Assembly (NCBI RefSeq): GCF_001676615.1
Contig: NZ_LYXZ01000018.1
Span: forward strand, 62,001 to 126,000
Direction: 5' to 3'
Length of the DNA stretch: 64,000 bases
Source: Labrys sp. WJW
GTDB taxonomy: Bacteria; Pseudomonadota; Alphaproteobacteria; Rhizobiales; Labraceae
The position numbers were made by a program, and so were the translations under genes. Positions 35,644 to 45,945 of the stretch are shown here, piece after piece. The stretch's first letter is position 1. Every line of letters begins with the position of its first letter. The notes beneath the pieces are model-generated. The model saw only the letters and a list, made by a program, of their open reading frames with translations, was not told where the DNA came from and searched no databases.

Positions 35644-36477
35644 TCAGAGATTGAAGTCGAAGCGATAGCTTGCCGAAACGCCGATCAGGAACTGGTTGGG
35701 GGAGCCGCGCTCCTTGACCAGGCTCGATTTGGAGGCGGGGCCGGTGAGGCGGCTATATTCTGCAAAGGCGCTGGTGGTGATCTTGTCGGTGGTCTTCCAG
35801 GTAAGCGCGCCGCCGACGCCGACCGATTTCAGGCCACCGCCGGGCGAATAGGGGCTGAGGCCGGAAGCGAGCGATTCCTGCAGGTTCACGCCGTAATAGG
35901 CATCGAAATAGCTGCGCGTGGCCAAGGAGAGGCGGGGGCCGCCGGAAATCCGCCAATCCGGCGCGATGTCATAGAAGGCATCAGCGGCGAGATCGGCGAC
36001 GAGGCCGTGATGCGAACGGATGCCGTGCCGCAATTCGGCGCGCAAACGCAGCCATTCGGTCGGATAGATATCGGCGAAGATACCGAGTTCACCGCCCCAG
36101 CGTACCGGCTTGAGGCCCTTGAGATCATCGTCGGTGGAGCCGTCGCGCTCGAACAGGATCTTGCCGACCGGGCCGATGCGCAGGAAGCCGTTGTCGAGGA
36201 GGCCCAGACCCGGATTGTCGTTGCGCGAGGTGAAGGCCGGGCCCTTGCCCTGGCGGGACAGCGAGACGATCGGCGAGGGCAGGAAGCTGAAATCCTTGGC
36301 GCCTTCATATTTGGGGCCCATGGCGGCGGTGGCGCCGAGCTCCAGCGACCAGCCACCGGCGATGTAGTTGTCCCAGAATCCCGTTGGCGTGTAGGAAGAG
36401 GACTGGGCCAGCGCCGGCGTTGCCAGAACGGCAAGAACTCCTGCCGCAGCGGCAGTCTTCAGGGAGGTACGCAACAT
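35644..36477 (-). CDS. MipA/OmpV-family outer-membrane protein
   Basis: A 277-residue exported beta-barrel protein. Signal peptide MLRTSLKTAAAAGVLAVLATPALAQ precedes the MipA domain, with alternating beta strands and GPKYEGAKDFSFLPSPIVSL near its start. It ends on the aromatic-terminal strand YRFDFNL, expected for BAM-dependent outer-membrane insertion. MipA proteins link murein synthesis machinery or act as channels. The exact role here is open. The ATG at 36477 is chosen for its signal peptide. Confidence 0.87.
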   Translation of the reverse strand: MLRTSLKTAAAAGVLAVLATPALAQSSSYTPTGFWDNYIAGGWSLELGATAAMGPKYEGAKDFSFLPSPIVSLSRQGKGPAFTSRNDNPGLGLLDNGFLRIGPVGKILFERDGSTDDDLKGLKPVRWGGELGIFADIYPTEWLRLRAELRHGIRSHHGLVADLAADAFYDIAPDWRISGGPRLSLATRSYFDAYYGVNLQESLASGLSPYSPGGGLKSVGVGGALTWKTTDKITTSAFAEYSRLTGPASKSSLVKERGSPNQFLIGVSASYRFDFNL

Positions 36478-36838
36478 CACTCTATTCCCATTTCCGGTCG
36501 CGGCAGGAACGGCCGCCAACCTGGCCGCACAATGCCTTCGAGGTGACAACAAACAATGAAGGATGCCATGAATAATCAACGAATTCCCTAACGTCATGTT
36601 TTGGATGCCGAGGGCATCGTCAGTTTCGTGATGCCTATTTTGGCGGCATTCACTGAGTGGCGATGATCAGCCGGGAAAGGAGTCTATGAGCCGGCTGCAA
36701 TTGATTATCGTGTCCCTTATAAACACGATGGCGATTTTGTGGCCAGCAAAAATGGCATGAGCCTGTTCATAATCTCTCCTTCAAAAGGGAGGGTTCGCGG
36801 TATAGGACAGGCCATATTTCTAATTTTGAAAGCCCATC
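36478..36838. other. 361-bp divergent intergenic region mipA/gltX
   Basis: No gene. It is AT-richer than its surroundings, especially 36545-36610 and 36700-36740, and must carry promoters for both flanking genes. One clear dyad (36707-36729) is listed separately. Confidence 0.5.
36707..36729. promoter_or_regulatory. 7-bp inverted repeat upstream of gltX
   Basis: ATCGTGT (36707-36713) and ACACGAT (36723-36729) form a perfect dyad with a 9-bp AT-rich spacer, 110 bp before gltX. It is a possible operator for gltX or the divergent mipA gene. Confidence 0.35.
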
Positions 36839-38167
36839 ATGCCGCCCGTCGTCCGTTTTGCGCCATCTCCCACCGGCTATATCCATATCGGCAATATCCG
36901 TACCGCCTTGCTGAACTGGTGTGTGGCCAAGCGCGATGGTGGGCGCTTCATCCTGCGCTATGACGATACCGACACCGCCCGTTCGCGCCAGGAATATGCC
37001 GACGCCATTGCGGTGGACCTTGCCTGGCTTGGCATGGTGCCGGACGTGCAGGCCCGCCAGTCGGAACGCATGGCCCTCTATGATGCCGCGGCCGCCAGCC
37101 TGCGCGGGGCCGGCCGGCTCTATCCCTGCTACGAGACCGAGGAGGAGCTGGAGCGCCGGCGCACCTTGCAGAAGGCTCGCGGCCTGCCGCCGGTCTATGA
37201 CCGGGCGGCCCTGCGCCTGACGGCCGAGCAGAGGGTGGCAATGGAGGCCGAGGGGCGCCGGCCGCATTGGCGCTTCCTGCTCAACCACCGCATCGTCGAA
37301 TGGCAGGATGGCGTGCGTGGCCACGCCCATGTCGATACCGCCTCGCTCTCCGATCCGGTGCTGATCCGCGCCGATGGCGGCTATCTCTACACGCTCCCCT
37401 CGGTGGTCGACGACATCGATCTCGGCGTCACCCATATCATCCGCGGCGAGGACCATGTCACCAACACCGCCGTGCAGATTGAGATCTTCGAGGCGCTGGG
37501 AGGCACCGTGCCGGCTTTTGCGCACCACAACCTGCTCACTACGGTGAGCGGCGAGGGGCTATCCAAGCGCAGTGGCGCGCTGTCGATCGGTTCGCTGCGC
37601 GAGGACGGCTTGGAGCCGATGGCGGTGGCGAGCCTGGCGGTGCTGACCGGCACGGCCGAGGCTGTCAGGCCGATCGCAACTTTGCCGGAACTGGCGGCGC
37701 TGGTCGACCTCTCGCGCATCTCGCGGGCGCCGGCACGGTTCGATCCGGCCGAGATCGAGACTCTCAACGCCAAGCTGCTGCACGAGACGGATTATGCGGA
37801 TGTCTCGCAGCGACTCGCGGCTCTCGGTATCGAAGGCGGCGAGGCATTCTGGCTTGCCGTGCGCAGCAATCTCGTCAGGCTGGCGGATGCGAAGACCTGG
37901 TGGGACGTAGTCACCGGACCTGTCGCCGCCGGCGAACGGGATCGGGAGTTCCTCGGCCGCGCCGCCGCACTGCTGCCGAGCGAACCCTGGGACGAGAACA
38001 CCTGGAGCGCCTGGACACAGGCCGTGAAAGACGCCACCGGTGCCAAGGGCAAGGCCTTGTTCATGCCGCTGCGCCAAGCGCTGACCGGGCTCGATCATGG
38101 TCCCGAACTCAAGGCGCTGTTGCCCTTGATCGGCCGCGAACAGGCGTTGGCACGGCTGGCAGGCTGA
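36839..38167 (+). CDS. gltX: glutamyl-tRNA synthetase
   Basis: A 442-residue class I aminoacyl-tRNA synthetase charging tRNA-Glu. The HIGH-type motif is [17 protein letters not shown] (HIGN at 16-19), and the KMSKS-type loop reads GLSKRSG near 240. Full length includes the C-terminal anticodon-binding region, so it is not the short GluQ paralogue. Alphaproteobacteria often carry two GltX proteins, one charging tRNA-Gln for amidation. Which one this is cannot be decided here. A palindromic element follows the stop. Confidence 0.94.
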   Translation: MPPVVRFAPSPTGYIHIGNIRTALLNWCVAKRDGGRFILRYDDTDTARSRQEYADAIAVDLAWLGMVPDVQARQSERMALYDAAAASLRGAGRLYPCYETEEELERRRTLQKARGLPPVYDRAALRLTAEQRVAMEAEGRRPHWRFLLNHRIVEWQDGVRGHAHVDTASLSDPVLIRADGGYLYTLPSVVDDIDLGVTHIIRGEDHVTNTAVQIEIFEALGGTVPAFAHHNLLTTVSGEGLSKRSGALSIGSLREDGLEPMAVASLAVLTGTAEAVRPIATLPELAALVDLSRISRAPARFDPAEIETLNAKLLHETDYADVSQRLAALGIEGGEAFWLAVRSNLVRLADAKTWWDVVTGPVAAGERDREFLGRAAALLPSEPWDENTWSAWTQAVKDATGAKGKALFMPLRQALTGLDHGPELKALLPLIGREQALARLAG

Positions 38168-38171
38168 GGCT

Positions 38172-38231
38172 GGAGTGCCGACATCCTGACATTGGATTTA
38201 TGAGGGATCTCGACCGGGAGGTCGACACTCC
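38172..38231. repeat. degenerate copy of the GTCGAC palindromic element, after gltX
   Basis: Its right arm (38207-38231) matches the right arm of the element at 43072-43096 at 23 of 25 positions. Its left end (38172-38186) matches the left arm at 13 of 15. The loop and inner parts have diverged. It starts 5 bases after the gltX stop. Confidence 0.75.
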
Positions 38232-38286
38232 ACTCTAGCGCCCGGCCAGGGGCCTTCCCATATGGGGCCCGATAAGGAGACCCCGC

Positions 38287-38802
38287 ATGTTGCGTAGAAT
38301 ATGCTTCGGCCTTGCCGTAATCGGACTTGCCCTGGCGGCTCCCGCCGCTGCCCAGGCGCAGGAGCCGGACCTGATCTTCCGCAAGTCGACGGTATGGAAA
38401 TTCCTGACCCCCGATGACAAGCTTGCGGTCTACGGCATCGACGATCCCGATGTCGAAGGGGTTGCCTGCCACTTCACCGTGCCGGAGAAGGGCGGTCTCA
38501 AGGGCATGTTCGGGGTGGCCGAGGAGGTGTCGGACGTCTCCCTGGCCTGCCGCCAGGTCGGGCCGATCAAGTTCAAGGAAAAATTCGAGCAGGGCGCCCT
38601 GGTCTACCGCCAGTCCCGCTCGCTGTTCTTCAAGAAGATGCAGGTGGTGCGCGGCTGCGACGCCAAGCGCAATGTGCTGGTCTATCTGGTCTACACCGAC
38701 AAGCTGATCGAGGGATCTCCGAAGAACTCGACCTCGTCGGTACCGGTGATGCCCTGGGCTGGCGAGCCGCCGCAGAAATGCGGCGATTTCGTCACCGACT
38801 GA
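38287..38802 (+). CDS. creA: CreA family protein
   Basis: A 171-residue periplasmic protein of the CreA family (function unknown; named for its place in the E. coli cre locus). A signal peptide (MLRRICFGLAVIGLALAAPAAAQA) is followed by the conserved start of the mature domain VWKFLTPDDKLAVYGIDDPDVEGVACHF. It keeps VSLACRQVGPI, SLFFKKMQVVR and the cysteines typical of the family. No creBCD genes are nearby. It is convergent with the next small secreted gene. Confidence 0.93.
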   Translation: MLRRICFGLAVIGLALAAPAAAQAQEPDLIFRKSTVWKFLTPDDKLAVYGIDDPDVEGVACHFTVPEKGGLKGMFGVAEEVSDVSLACRQVGPIKFKEKFEQGALVYRQSRSLFFKKMQVVRGCDAKRNVLVYLVYTDKLIEGSPKNSTSSVPVMPWAGEPPQKCGDFVTD

Positions 38803-38853
38803 GGGCGGAGCCCGGCAGAGCTGCCGCCCGCATTCCCACTTCCCGTGAAGTTT

Positions 38854-39156
38854 TTACTTCTCGCAGGTGATCACGACGGCGTGCGGCTGCGCGGCAGCGG
38901 CCACCTGCGTGGGCGCGTTGATGGCGCCGGTGATGTCGGTTTCAGTCTGGCGGCGGAAGGCGACGGCCTTGGCATAACCATTGGCGACGCACCATTCGCT
39001 GGCAATCGGCTGGCCGCAAGGCGAGCCGCTTTCCAGGCAGGTGTCGACGCCGTAGCCGTCATCGCTGCTGACGACGAAGGAAGCCACGTTCTGGGCGGAG
39101 GCGGGGCTGGCGAAGGCCAGGCAAGCCGCGATGAAGGAGAGGGTACGCAGGTTCAT
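38854..39156 (-). CDS. small secreted cysteine-containing protein
   Basis: A 100-residue product with signal peptide MNLRTLSFIAACLAFASPASA. The mature part has four cysteines: C40 and C47 in DTCLESGSPCGQ, C56 in EWCVANGY and one three residues from the end. The spacing suggests two disulfides in the periplasm. Similar short proteins with a C...C...WC.ANG.....AF pattern occur in Hyphomicrobiales without assigned function. A GTG at 39165 three codons upstream is an alternative start. Confidence 0.75.
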   Translation of the reverse strand: MNLRTLSFIAACLAFASPASAQNVASFVVSSDDGYGVDTCLESGSPCGQPIASEWCVANGYAKAVAFRRQTETDITGAINAPTQVAAAAQPHAVVITCEK

Positions 39157-39488
39157 CGAAATCACACATGTGAACGGGGTCTGCCCCGTTCGGATAGCGG
39201 AGCTTGCCTATCATCGCTGTGCGTTTTTAAACATACGTAAATCTGCGTGTTTAATTTTTGGCGAAACTCTGTTGCCTGGGTGCATCACTCTGGCACTGGA
39301 GAAAGCGGATGCCGTCCTTGTCTCGTGTGGCTTGACAACGTCGCCCGCATGGCACATTGCTCCCGGCCATGACAAAGACGGCCATCCTTTCGCGGATTAT
39401 TTGCAGCTAGCAGCAACGCTGGCTGGCGCCGTCATTCGCCCAAAATCTTGAGCGCAGGACGCCCCCGGCCAGCCGAGGTGGGGAACTC
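39157..39488. other. 332-bp intergenic region upstream of cysS
   Basis: No convincing gene. An open frame covers 39131-39451 but has no family resemblance or ribosome-binding site. The region carries a dyad (39227-39254) and should hold the promoters of the divergent small secreted gene and the cysS operon. Confidence 0.5.
39227..39254. promoter_or_regulatory. TTAAACA/TGTTTAA dyad
   Basis: TTAAACA at 39227-39233 and TGTTTAA at 39248-39254 are perfect 7-bp half-sites with ACG and CGT adding inner symmetry. The site lies in an AT-rich island 71 bp upstream of the minus-strand start and 235 bp before cysS, so the small secreted gene is the likelier target. Confidence 0.4.
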
Positions 39489-40930
<1,442 letters not shown>

Positions 40931-40931
<1 letters not shown>

Positions 40932-41440
40932 TGGCCCAATCCATGCCCAAGCCGGGGCTACGCCCCTTCCTGCCCGCCGATGCGCCGATCCTGGCCGAGA
41001 TCTTCAGGGCCAGTATCCACGAATTGACGGGCGAGGACTATTCCGAAACCCAGCAGGAAGCCTGGGCCGAAGCCGCCGAGGACGAGGAAGCCTGGGGCAA
41101 GCGCCTTGCCGGCTGTCTCACCTTGGTTGCGACGGTCGGGGGCTCGCCGGTCGGCTTCATCGCCTTGAAGGGCAAGGAACTGGTCGACCTGCTCTACGTC
41201 CATCCCGCGGTTGCCAGGCAGGGCGTGGCCTCGACGCTCTATGGCGCCATCGAGCAACTCGCCAAGGCGCGCGGCGCCACCCAGCTCACCGTCGATGCCA
41301 GCGACACTGCCCGTGACTTTTTCCAAAGGCAGGGTTTCGTGCCCCAGCAGCGCAACACCGTGTCGCTCGGCGACGAATGGCTCGGTAACACCACCATGAA
41401 GAAGGCGCTCGTGGCCCCGCCCGATGCGAGCCGGCAATGA
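40931..41440 (+). CDS. GNAT-family N-acetyltransferase
   Basis: A 169-residue acetyltransferase using acetyl-CoA. The fold is recognised by RPFLPADAPILAEIFRASI at the N terminus and VDLLYVHPAVARQGVASTLY (about 80-99), where the Q/RxxGxA-type acetyl-CoA loop is QGVAST. The acceptor substrate is unknown. It is translationally coupled to cysS and cimA; that position is seen in related alphaproteobacteria and may only reflect operon structure. Confidence 0.88.
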
Positions 41441-43032
41441 CGCGCGATCGTCTCTATCTGTTCGACACCACCCTGCGCGACGGCGCCCAGACCACGGGCG
41501 TCGACTTCTCGCTCGCCGACAAGCAGGCGATCGCGCGCCTGCTCGACGATCTCGGCGTCGACTATGTCGAGGGTGGCTATCCCGGCGCCAATCCGCTCGA
41601 CACGCAGTTCTTCAGCCAGCGGAGCGGTCTCAAGGCGAAGTTCACCGCCTTCGGCATGACCAAGCGGGCCGGGCGCTCGGCCGCCAACGACCCTGGCGTC
41701 GCCGGCCTCCTGGATGCGCAGGCCGACGCGATCTGCTTCGTGGCCAAGAGCTGGGACCACCAGGTGCGCATGGCCCTCGGCATCAGCCTGGAAGAGAATC
41801 TCGATTCGATCCGCGACAGCGTCGCCACCGCCAAGGCGCGCGGGCGCGAGGTGCTGCTCGACTGCGAGCATTTCTTCGATGGCTACAAGGCCAATCCCGA
41901 CTATGCGCTCGCCTGCGCCCGCACGGCCCATGAAGCCGGTGCGCGCTGGGTGGTGCTATGCGATACCAATGGCGGCACCCTGCCGCATGAGGTCGAGCGC
42001 ATCGTCGGCGAGGTGACCAAGGCGATTCCGGGCAGCCATCTCGGTATCCATGCCCACAACGATACCGAGCAGGCCGTCGCCAATTCGCTGGCGGCTGTCC
42101 GGGCGGGGGTGCGCCAGATCCAGGGTACGCTGAACGGGCTTGGCGAGCGCTGCGGCAACGCCAATCTCACCTCGCTGATCCCGACGCTGCTGCTCAAGCC
42201 CGCTTATGCCGAGCGCTTCGAGATCGGCGTGGATGCGGCCAGGCTCGAAAGCCTCACGCGCGTCTCGCGCAAGCTCGACGAACTGCTCAACCGCATGCCC
42301 GACCATCATGCGCCCTATGTCGGTTCCTCGGCCTTCGCCACCAAGGCCGGCATCCATGCCTCGGCCGTGATGAAGGATCCTTCGACCTATGAGCACGTGC
42401 CGCCCGAGAGCGTGGGCAACCGGCGCAAGCTGCTGGTTTCGGACCAGGCCGGCAAGTCGAACATCCTGGCCGAACTGGAGCGCCTGGGCCTCGCGATCGA
42501 CAAGGACGATCCGCGCCTCTCGCGCCTGCTCGGCGCGCTGAAGGACAAGGAAGCGCAGGGCTATGCCTATGAGGGCGCCGATGCTTCCTTCTTCCTCCTG
42601 GCCAAGCGCATTCTCGGCAGCGTGCCGGAGTTCTTCTTCGTCGAGCGTTTCAGCGTCAATGTCGAGCGGCGCTGGAACGAGCGCGGGGAGCTCGGCGTGT
42701 TCTCCGAGGCCATCGTCAAGGTCAGGGTCGGTGCCGAGGAACTGATCTCCGCGGCCGAGGGACATGGCCCGGTGAACGCCCTCGACACGGCGCTCCGCAA
42801 GGATTTGGGCAAATACCAGTCGGTCATCGAGGACCTGAAGCTGATCGACTACAAGGTCCGCGTCTTCCAGGGCGGTACGGATGCCGTGACGCGGGTGCTG
42901 ATCGAATTCCAGGACGCCGCCGGCGACCGCTGGGCCACCGTAGGCGTCTCCGACAACATCATCGACGCTTCCTTCCAGGCCCTGGTGGATTCGATGACCT
43001 ACAAGCTGCTCAAGGCCGGCGCGGAGGTGTGA
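41437..43032 (+). CDS. cimA: (R)-citramalate synthase
   Basis: A 531-residue enzyme of the LeuA/CimA family. It condenses pyruvate and acetyl-CoA to citramalate for isoleucine synthesis independent of threonine. The TIM-barrel metal site starts at FDTTLRDGAQTTG (9-21). GIHAHNDTEQAVANS supplies the two metal-binding histidines. NGLGERCGNANL and a C-terminal LeuA-type regulatory domain (about 405-525), where isoleucine would bind, complete it. Residue pattern and length fit CimA rather than isopropylmalate synthase. A 25-bp perfect palindrome begins 5 bases after the stop. Confidence 0.92.
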   Translation: MTRDRLYLFDTTLRDGAQTTGVDFSLADKQAIARLLDDLGVDYVEGGYPGANPLDTQFFSQRSGLKAKFTAFGMTKRAGRSAANDPGVAGLLDAQADAICFVAKSWDHQVRMALGISLEENLDSIRDSVATAKARGREVLLDCEHFFDGYKANPDYALACARTAHEAGARWVVLCDTNGGTLPHEVERIVGEVTKAIPGSHLGIHAHNDTEQAVANSLAAVRAGVRQIQGTLNGLGERCGNANLTSLIPTLLLKPAYAERFEIGVDAARLESLTRVSRKLDELLNRMPDHHAPYVGSSAFATKAGIHASAVMKDPSTYEHVPPESVGNRRKLLVSDQAGKSNILAELERLGLAIDKDDPRLSRLLGALKDKEAQGYAYEGADASFFLLAKRILGSVPEFFFVERFSVNVERRWNERGELGVFSEAIVKVRVGAEELISAAEGHGPVNALDTALRKDLGKYQSVIEDLKLIDYKVRVFQGGTDAVTRVLIEFQDAAGDRWATVGVSDNIIDASFQALVDSMTYKLLKAGAEV

Positions 43033-43036
43033 AAAG

Positions 43037-43096
43037 GGAGTGTCGACCTCCAGGTCGACATCTTCAGGCACATGTCGACCTGGAGGTCGACACTCC
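43037..43096. repeat. perfect 25-bp inverted repeat with nested palindromes
   Basis: Arms at 43037-43061 and 43072-43096 are perfect complements around a 10-nt loop. Each arm contains GTCGACCT and AGGTCGAC, itself a near-palindrome, so alternative foldings exist. It fills the gap between convergent cimA and the YceI gene and can act as a bidirectional terminator. A degenerate copy follows gltX. Confidence 0.92.
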
Positions 43097-43101
43097 ATCG
43101 C

Positions 43102-43698
43102 TCAGCGCCGGATCGCTTCGGCGTTGATATCGATGCGCACGACGTCGCCGATCAGGGGGATGAAGGCCTTCATGCCGAAATCCGAACGCCGGATCGTCGT
43201 GGTGGCCGTGAAGCCGGCGACCATGCGGTTGCCGCGCAATGGATCCGGTGCGACGCGGTTGAAGGTGGTTCGCAGCGTCACGGGCCTGGAGATCCCCAGC
43301 AGTGTCAGGTCACCGCTGAGATCGGCGCTGCGCGGGCCACGGCGCTTCACCTTCGTGGTCCGGAAGGTGATCGTCTGATGGCGAGCGACGTCGAAGAACT
43401 CGCTCGACGTCAGATCTCCGTCGCGCGCAGCTACTCCCGTATCGACGCTGGACGCCTCGATCGCCACCTCGACCAGGCTTTGCTCGGGATGTACCTCGTC
43501 GAGTGTCAGCACGCCCTTCAATTGGCGGAAGCTGCCGGAGACGGTGGAATAGCCGAGATGGTCGATGTGGAAGATCGTCTGGGTATGCTCGGGATCGAGA
43601 TCGTAGAGATCGCCTGCCAGGACAGGGGACGTAAGGCAGGTACTGAAAAACAGCGCCGCCGCGCTCGCCTGGAAAAACTGCCTCATCGCATTGTCCAT
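43102..43698 (-). CDS. YceI-family periplasmic protein
   Basis: A 198-residue protein with signal peptide (core MRQFFQASAAALFFSTCLTSPVLAG) and a complete YceI lipocalin-like beta-barrel: YDLDPEHTQTIFHIDHLGYSTVSGSF, SVDTGVAARDGDL, FDVARHQTITFRTT and GDLTLLGISRPVTL. YceI proteins bind polyisoprenoids in a hydrophobic pocket and are often induced by alkaline or osmotic stress. The start is uncertain between 43713, 43698 and 43686. 43698 is preferred because GGGCGG lies just upstream. Confidence 0.9.
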   Translation of the reverse strand: MDNAMRQFFQASAAALFFSTCLTSPVLAGDLYDLDPEHTQTIFHIDHLGYSTVSGSFRQLKGVLTLDEVHPEQSLVEVAIEASSVDTGVAARDGDLTSSEFFDVARHQTITFRTTKVKRRGPRSADLSGDLTLLGISRPVTLRTTFNRVAPDPLRGNRMVAGFTATTTIRRSDFGMKAFIPLIGDVVRIDINAEAIRR

Positions 43699-43775
43699 GC
43701 CGCCCGATCGCAAAACACCGTGGCATGAACACCCGAGGCCGCGATCCTATTCGACCGCAACCCCTGGAGGCGGCT

Positions 43776-44378
43776 TCAGAGCGTCTCGGGTGCGACGCTC
43801 ATTGCCATTTCGGCGCGCGAGATCTTTTCGATCGCTGCCGTGACCATCGGCACGACCTCTTCGGGTGTGTTGGCCACCAGCACGTCCACGGCGGTTTCGG
43901 GCCGAATGAAGCCCTCCTCGCGCATATGGTCGAGAATGTCGAGGAACCGTGTCCAGAAGCCGTCGATATTGACCAGCACGATCGGCTTCTTGTGCTGGCC
44001 GAGCTGGGCCCAGGTGAGCTGCTCGACCAGTTCCTCCAGGGTGCCGACGCCACCGGGAAGGGCGACAAAGGCATCGGCCCGCTCGAACATCAGGCGCTTG
44101 CGCTCATGCATGTCCTTGGTGACGATGAGTTCCTCGACCTCGGTGAGCATGCGCTCGCGCCGCTGCAGGAAGGTCGGGATGATGCCGGTGACCTGGCCGC
44201 CATTCTCGATGACGGCGCGGGCGACCGTGCCCATCAGGCCGACATTGCCGCCGCCATAGACGAGGCGGATGCCGCCGGCCGCCATGTCCCGGCCGAGGCG
44301 CTCGGCGCCGGCGACATAGTCGGGACGGGTGCCATTGCTGGAGCCGCAATAGACGCAAATCGAACGAAGCTTTGTCAT
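43776..44378 (-). CDS. LOG-family nucleotide 5'-monophosphate phosphoribohydrolase
   Basis: A 200-residue protein of the Lonely Guy (TIGR00730) family. It releases free base from nucleoside monophosphates, classically cytokinin ribotides. The nucleotide-binding fold has CVYCGSSNG (8-16), the catalytic HERKRLM (91-97) and the signature PGGVGTLEE (108-116). The start MTKLRSICVY at 44378 is chosen over the in-frame ATG at 44414. Bacterial members may act in purine salvage. Cytokinin production cannot be inferred from sequence alone. Confidence 0.92.
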   Translation of the reverse strand: MTKLRSICVYCGSSNGTRPDYVAGAERLGRDMAAGGIRLVYGGGNVGLMGTVARAVIENGGQVTGIIPTFLQRRERMLTEVEELIVTKDMHERKRLMFERADAFVALPGGVGTLEELVEQLTWAQLGQHKKPIVLVNIDGFWTRFLDILDHMREEGFIRPETAVDVLVANTPEEVVPMVTAAIEKISRAEMAMSVAPETL

Positions 44379-44450
44379 GCCCCCGGTTTCGCATCGCAGC
44401 AGGGGCGGGGTCAAGCCGCTTTGCCGGAAGCATGTGCCGTGGGCGGCGCG

Positions 44451-45698
44451 CTATTTGCGGCAGACCCTGTCGAGGAGGGCATCCAGATCGCGGAAGCGGC
44501 CCGTCGAGACCATGACGGTTTCGGGCGTGGCGGAACTGCCTGCTTTCGGGCCGATGGTAAAGCGCAGGGAGCGACTCGAGCCGAGCGAGCAGAAGGCGGT
44601 GGGGGCAAGGGCGATTGTCAGGGCCGGGGCAGGTGGCAGGATATTCCCGGGCGTATCCGAGAGAGCAAGCGTATCGTCGATCTGGAAGATTGCGACGAGG
44701 TCGGCGACGGGCAAGGCGACGTCGCCGATCGACGGCGTTATGCTGGCCTGTACGCCGTTGCCCTCTGCGGCCTGCCGCAGCTCGATATGCGAGATCATGG
44801 CCTTGCCCTCGAACAGTCCCGCCGGCACATCGGCGGTAGATGTGGCGGAGGCGATGACGGGCGGGGGTGTCTTCGGAACCTCCAGTGCCGCCTGGAGCTT
44901 GAGAATCTGCCCTCTCGCATCCTGGCCGTCCGTGATGATCTTCGTCGCCAGGAGTTCACTGCGGTCCATGACGTGGATGTCGTTGTTGCCCGCAAGCTGA
45001 ACCAGCTCGTTGATACCGGGATCGATGCCCATTTCGTCGAAAAATCGGGCAGCCTGGTCATATTGCGCCTGTGTCGTCTTTACCTTGATCCGGCTGACCG
45101 ACACAATGTCCCGCCGGATGACGCGTCCGTTGAGCGTGGTCTGGCGCCAGCGTGTCAGAGTCCGGGAAGTGGCGAATTGATGCACACCGACCGGGCTGAC
45201 CCAAAAGACGTGGCGCGCGACGCCGCCGGCCAGCACGAACACACAGGCCGAATTGCAAAAGGCTCCCACATTGTTGGCGAAGCCGCGACGGCCCTTCATC
45301 AGGGTGTCGGTGCATTTCGTCTCCCCTGGCGCGCAGGGAGCCAACACTGTCCGACCGACAGTGACCTCCAGGCCCGCCCGGCGAATCAGGCGTCCCATGG
45401 CGTAGCCTGCGGCGACGTCTCCGCCGGGTGAGGTGAGGATGAAGGGCAGCTTCCTGCCCCCGGTGGCTTTGAGGACCTTGCGCAGCAGCGCCGGCGTCGC
45501 GGCGGTGATGTCACCCTCTGCGGAAATCCATTCGGCGCAGCTGGGTTCGCAATCCGCTGCTGCACTGCGCACGATGAGAATGCGCATCGCCGCGCTTTTC
45601 GAACGTGTTCCAGCCGCTGTTTGGCCAGCTTGCGATGATAGGATTCCAAAAAGAATTGTCAGGCAAAGAGCAGATACAAACAGCGCCGTTCGTTTCAT
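44451..45698 (-). CDS. secreted ClpP-fold protein, COG3904-like putative serine peptidase
   Basis: A 415-residue exported protein; the N terminus MKRTALFVSALCLTILFGILSSQA is a signal peptide. Residues 40-260 resemble the ClpP/crotonase fold. ILTSPGGDVAAGYAMGRLIR (88-107) corresponds to the ClpP substrate loop, FCNSACVFVLAGG (147-159) aligns S150 with the ClpP nucleophile, and VGVHQF aligns H173 with the catalytic histidine. Cysteine pairs (50/54, 122/129, 148/152) suggest disulfides. The C-terminal third (about 285-415) is a separate unrecognised domain with two cysteines. It is divergent from the LysM protein gene. Activity is inferred, not shown. Confidence 0.75.
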   Translation of the reverse strand: MKRTALFVSALCLTILFGILSSQAGQTAAGTRSKSAAMRILIVRSAAADCEPSCAEWISAEGDITAATPALLRKVLKATGGRKLPFILTSPGGDVAAGYAMGRLIRRAGLEVTVGRTVLAPCAPGETKCTDTLMKGRRGFANNVGAFCNSACVFVLAGGVARHVFWVSPVGVHQFATSRTLTRWRQTTLNGRVIRRDIVSVSRIKVKTTQAQYDQAARFFDEMGIDPGINELVQLAGNNDIHVMDRSELLATKIITDGQDARGQILKLQAALEVPKTPPPVIASATSTADVPAGLFEGKAMISHIELRQAAEGNGVQASITPSIGDVALPVADLVAIFQIDDTLALSDTPGNILPPAPALTIALAPTAFCSLGSSRSLRFTIGPKAGSSATPETVMVSTGRFRDLDALLDRVCRK

Positions 45699-45945
45699 GG
45701 AACCTTCCGATCAAGCCCATGCGATGAAGAATATCGTGCGTTCCTCGAATTTCATCACAATTCTGCGGCAATGGCGCTGCAGTCGGTCGATACCGGCACG
45801 CGCCGGATATGATACGGTTGCAGGTGAAGTAAACCGGCGCGATACTTTGTTTGCCCGACATCTCGGCGGCGTGGCCTTTCGTCTTGCAGGCGGAGCGGGT
45901 AAGTAGAATTCGATGAAACGATGCGCGTTCTTGCATCGGGAGTAG

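Noticed and set aside
39131..39451. A 106-codon frame upstream of cysS
   Set aside because: It overlaps the 5' end of the small secreted gene on the other strand and shows no protein-like pattern.
43037..43096. A CRISPR-like or tandem-repeat interpretation of the palindromic elements
   Set aside because: The repeats are inverted, not direct, there is no spacer array, and no cas genes are present.
43776..44378. Cytokinin production by the LOG protein
   Set aside because: LOG proteins are widespread in bacteria, and no adenylate isopentenyltransferase is in the window.
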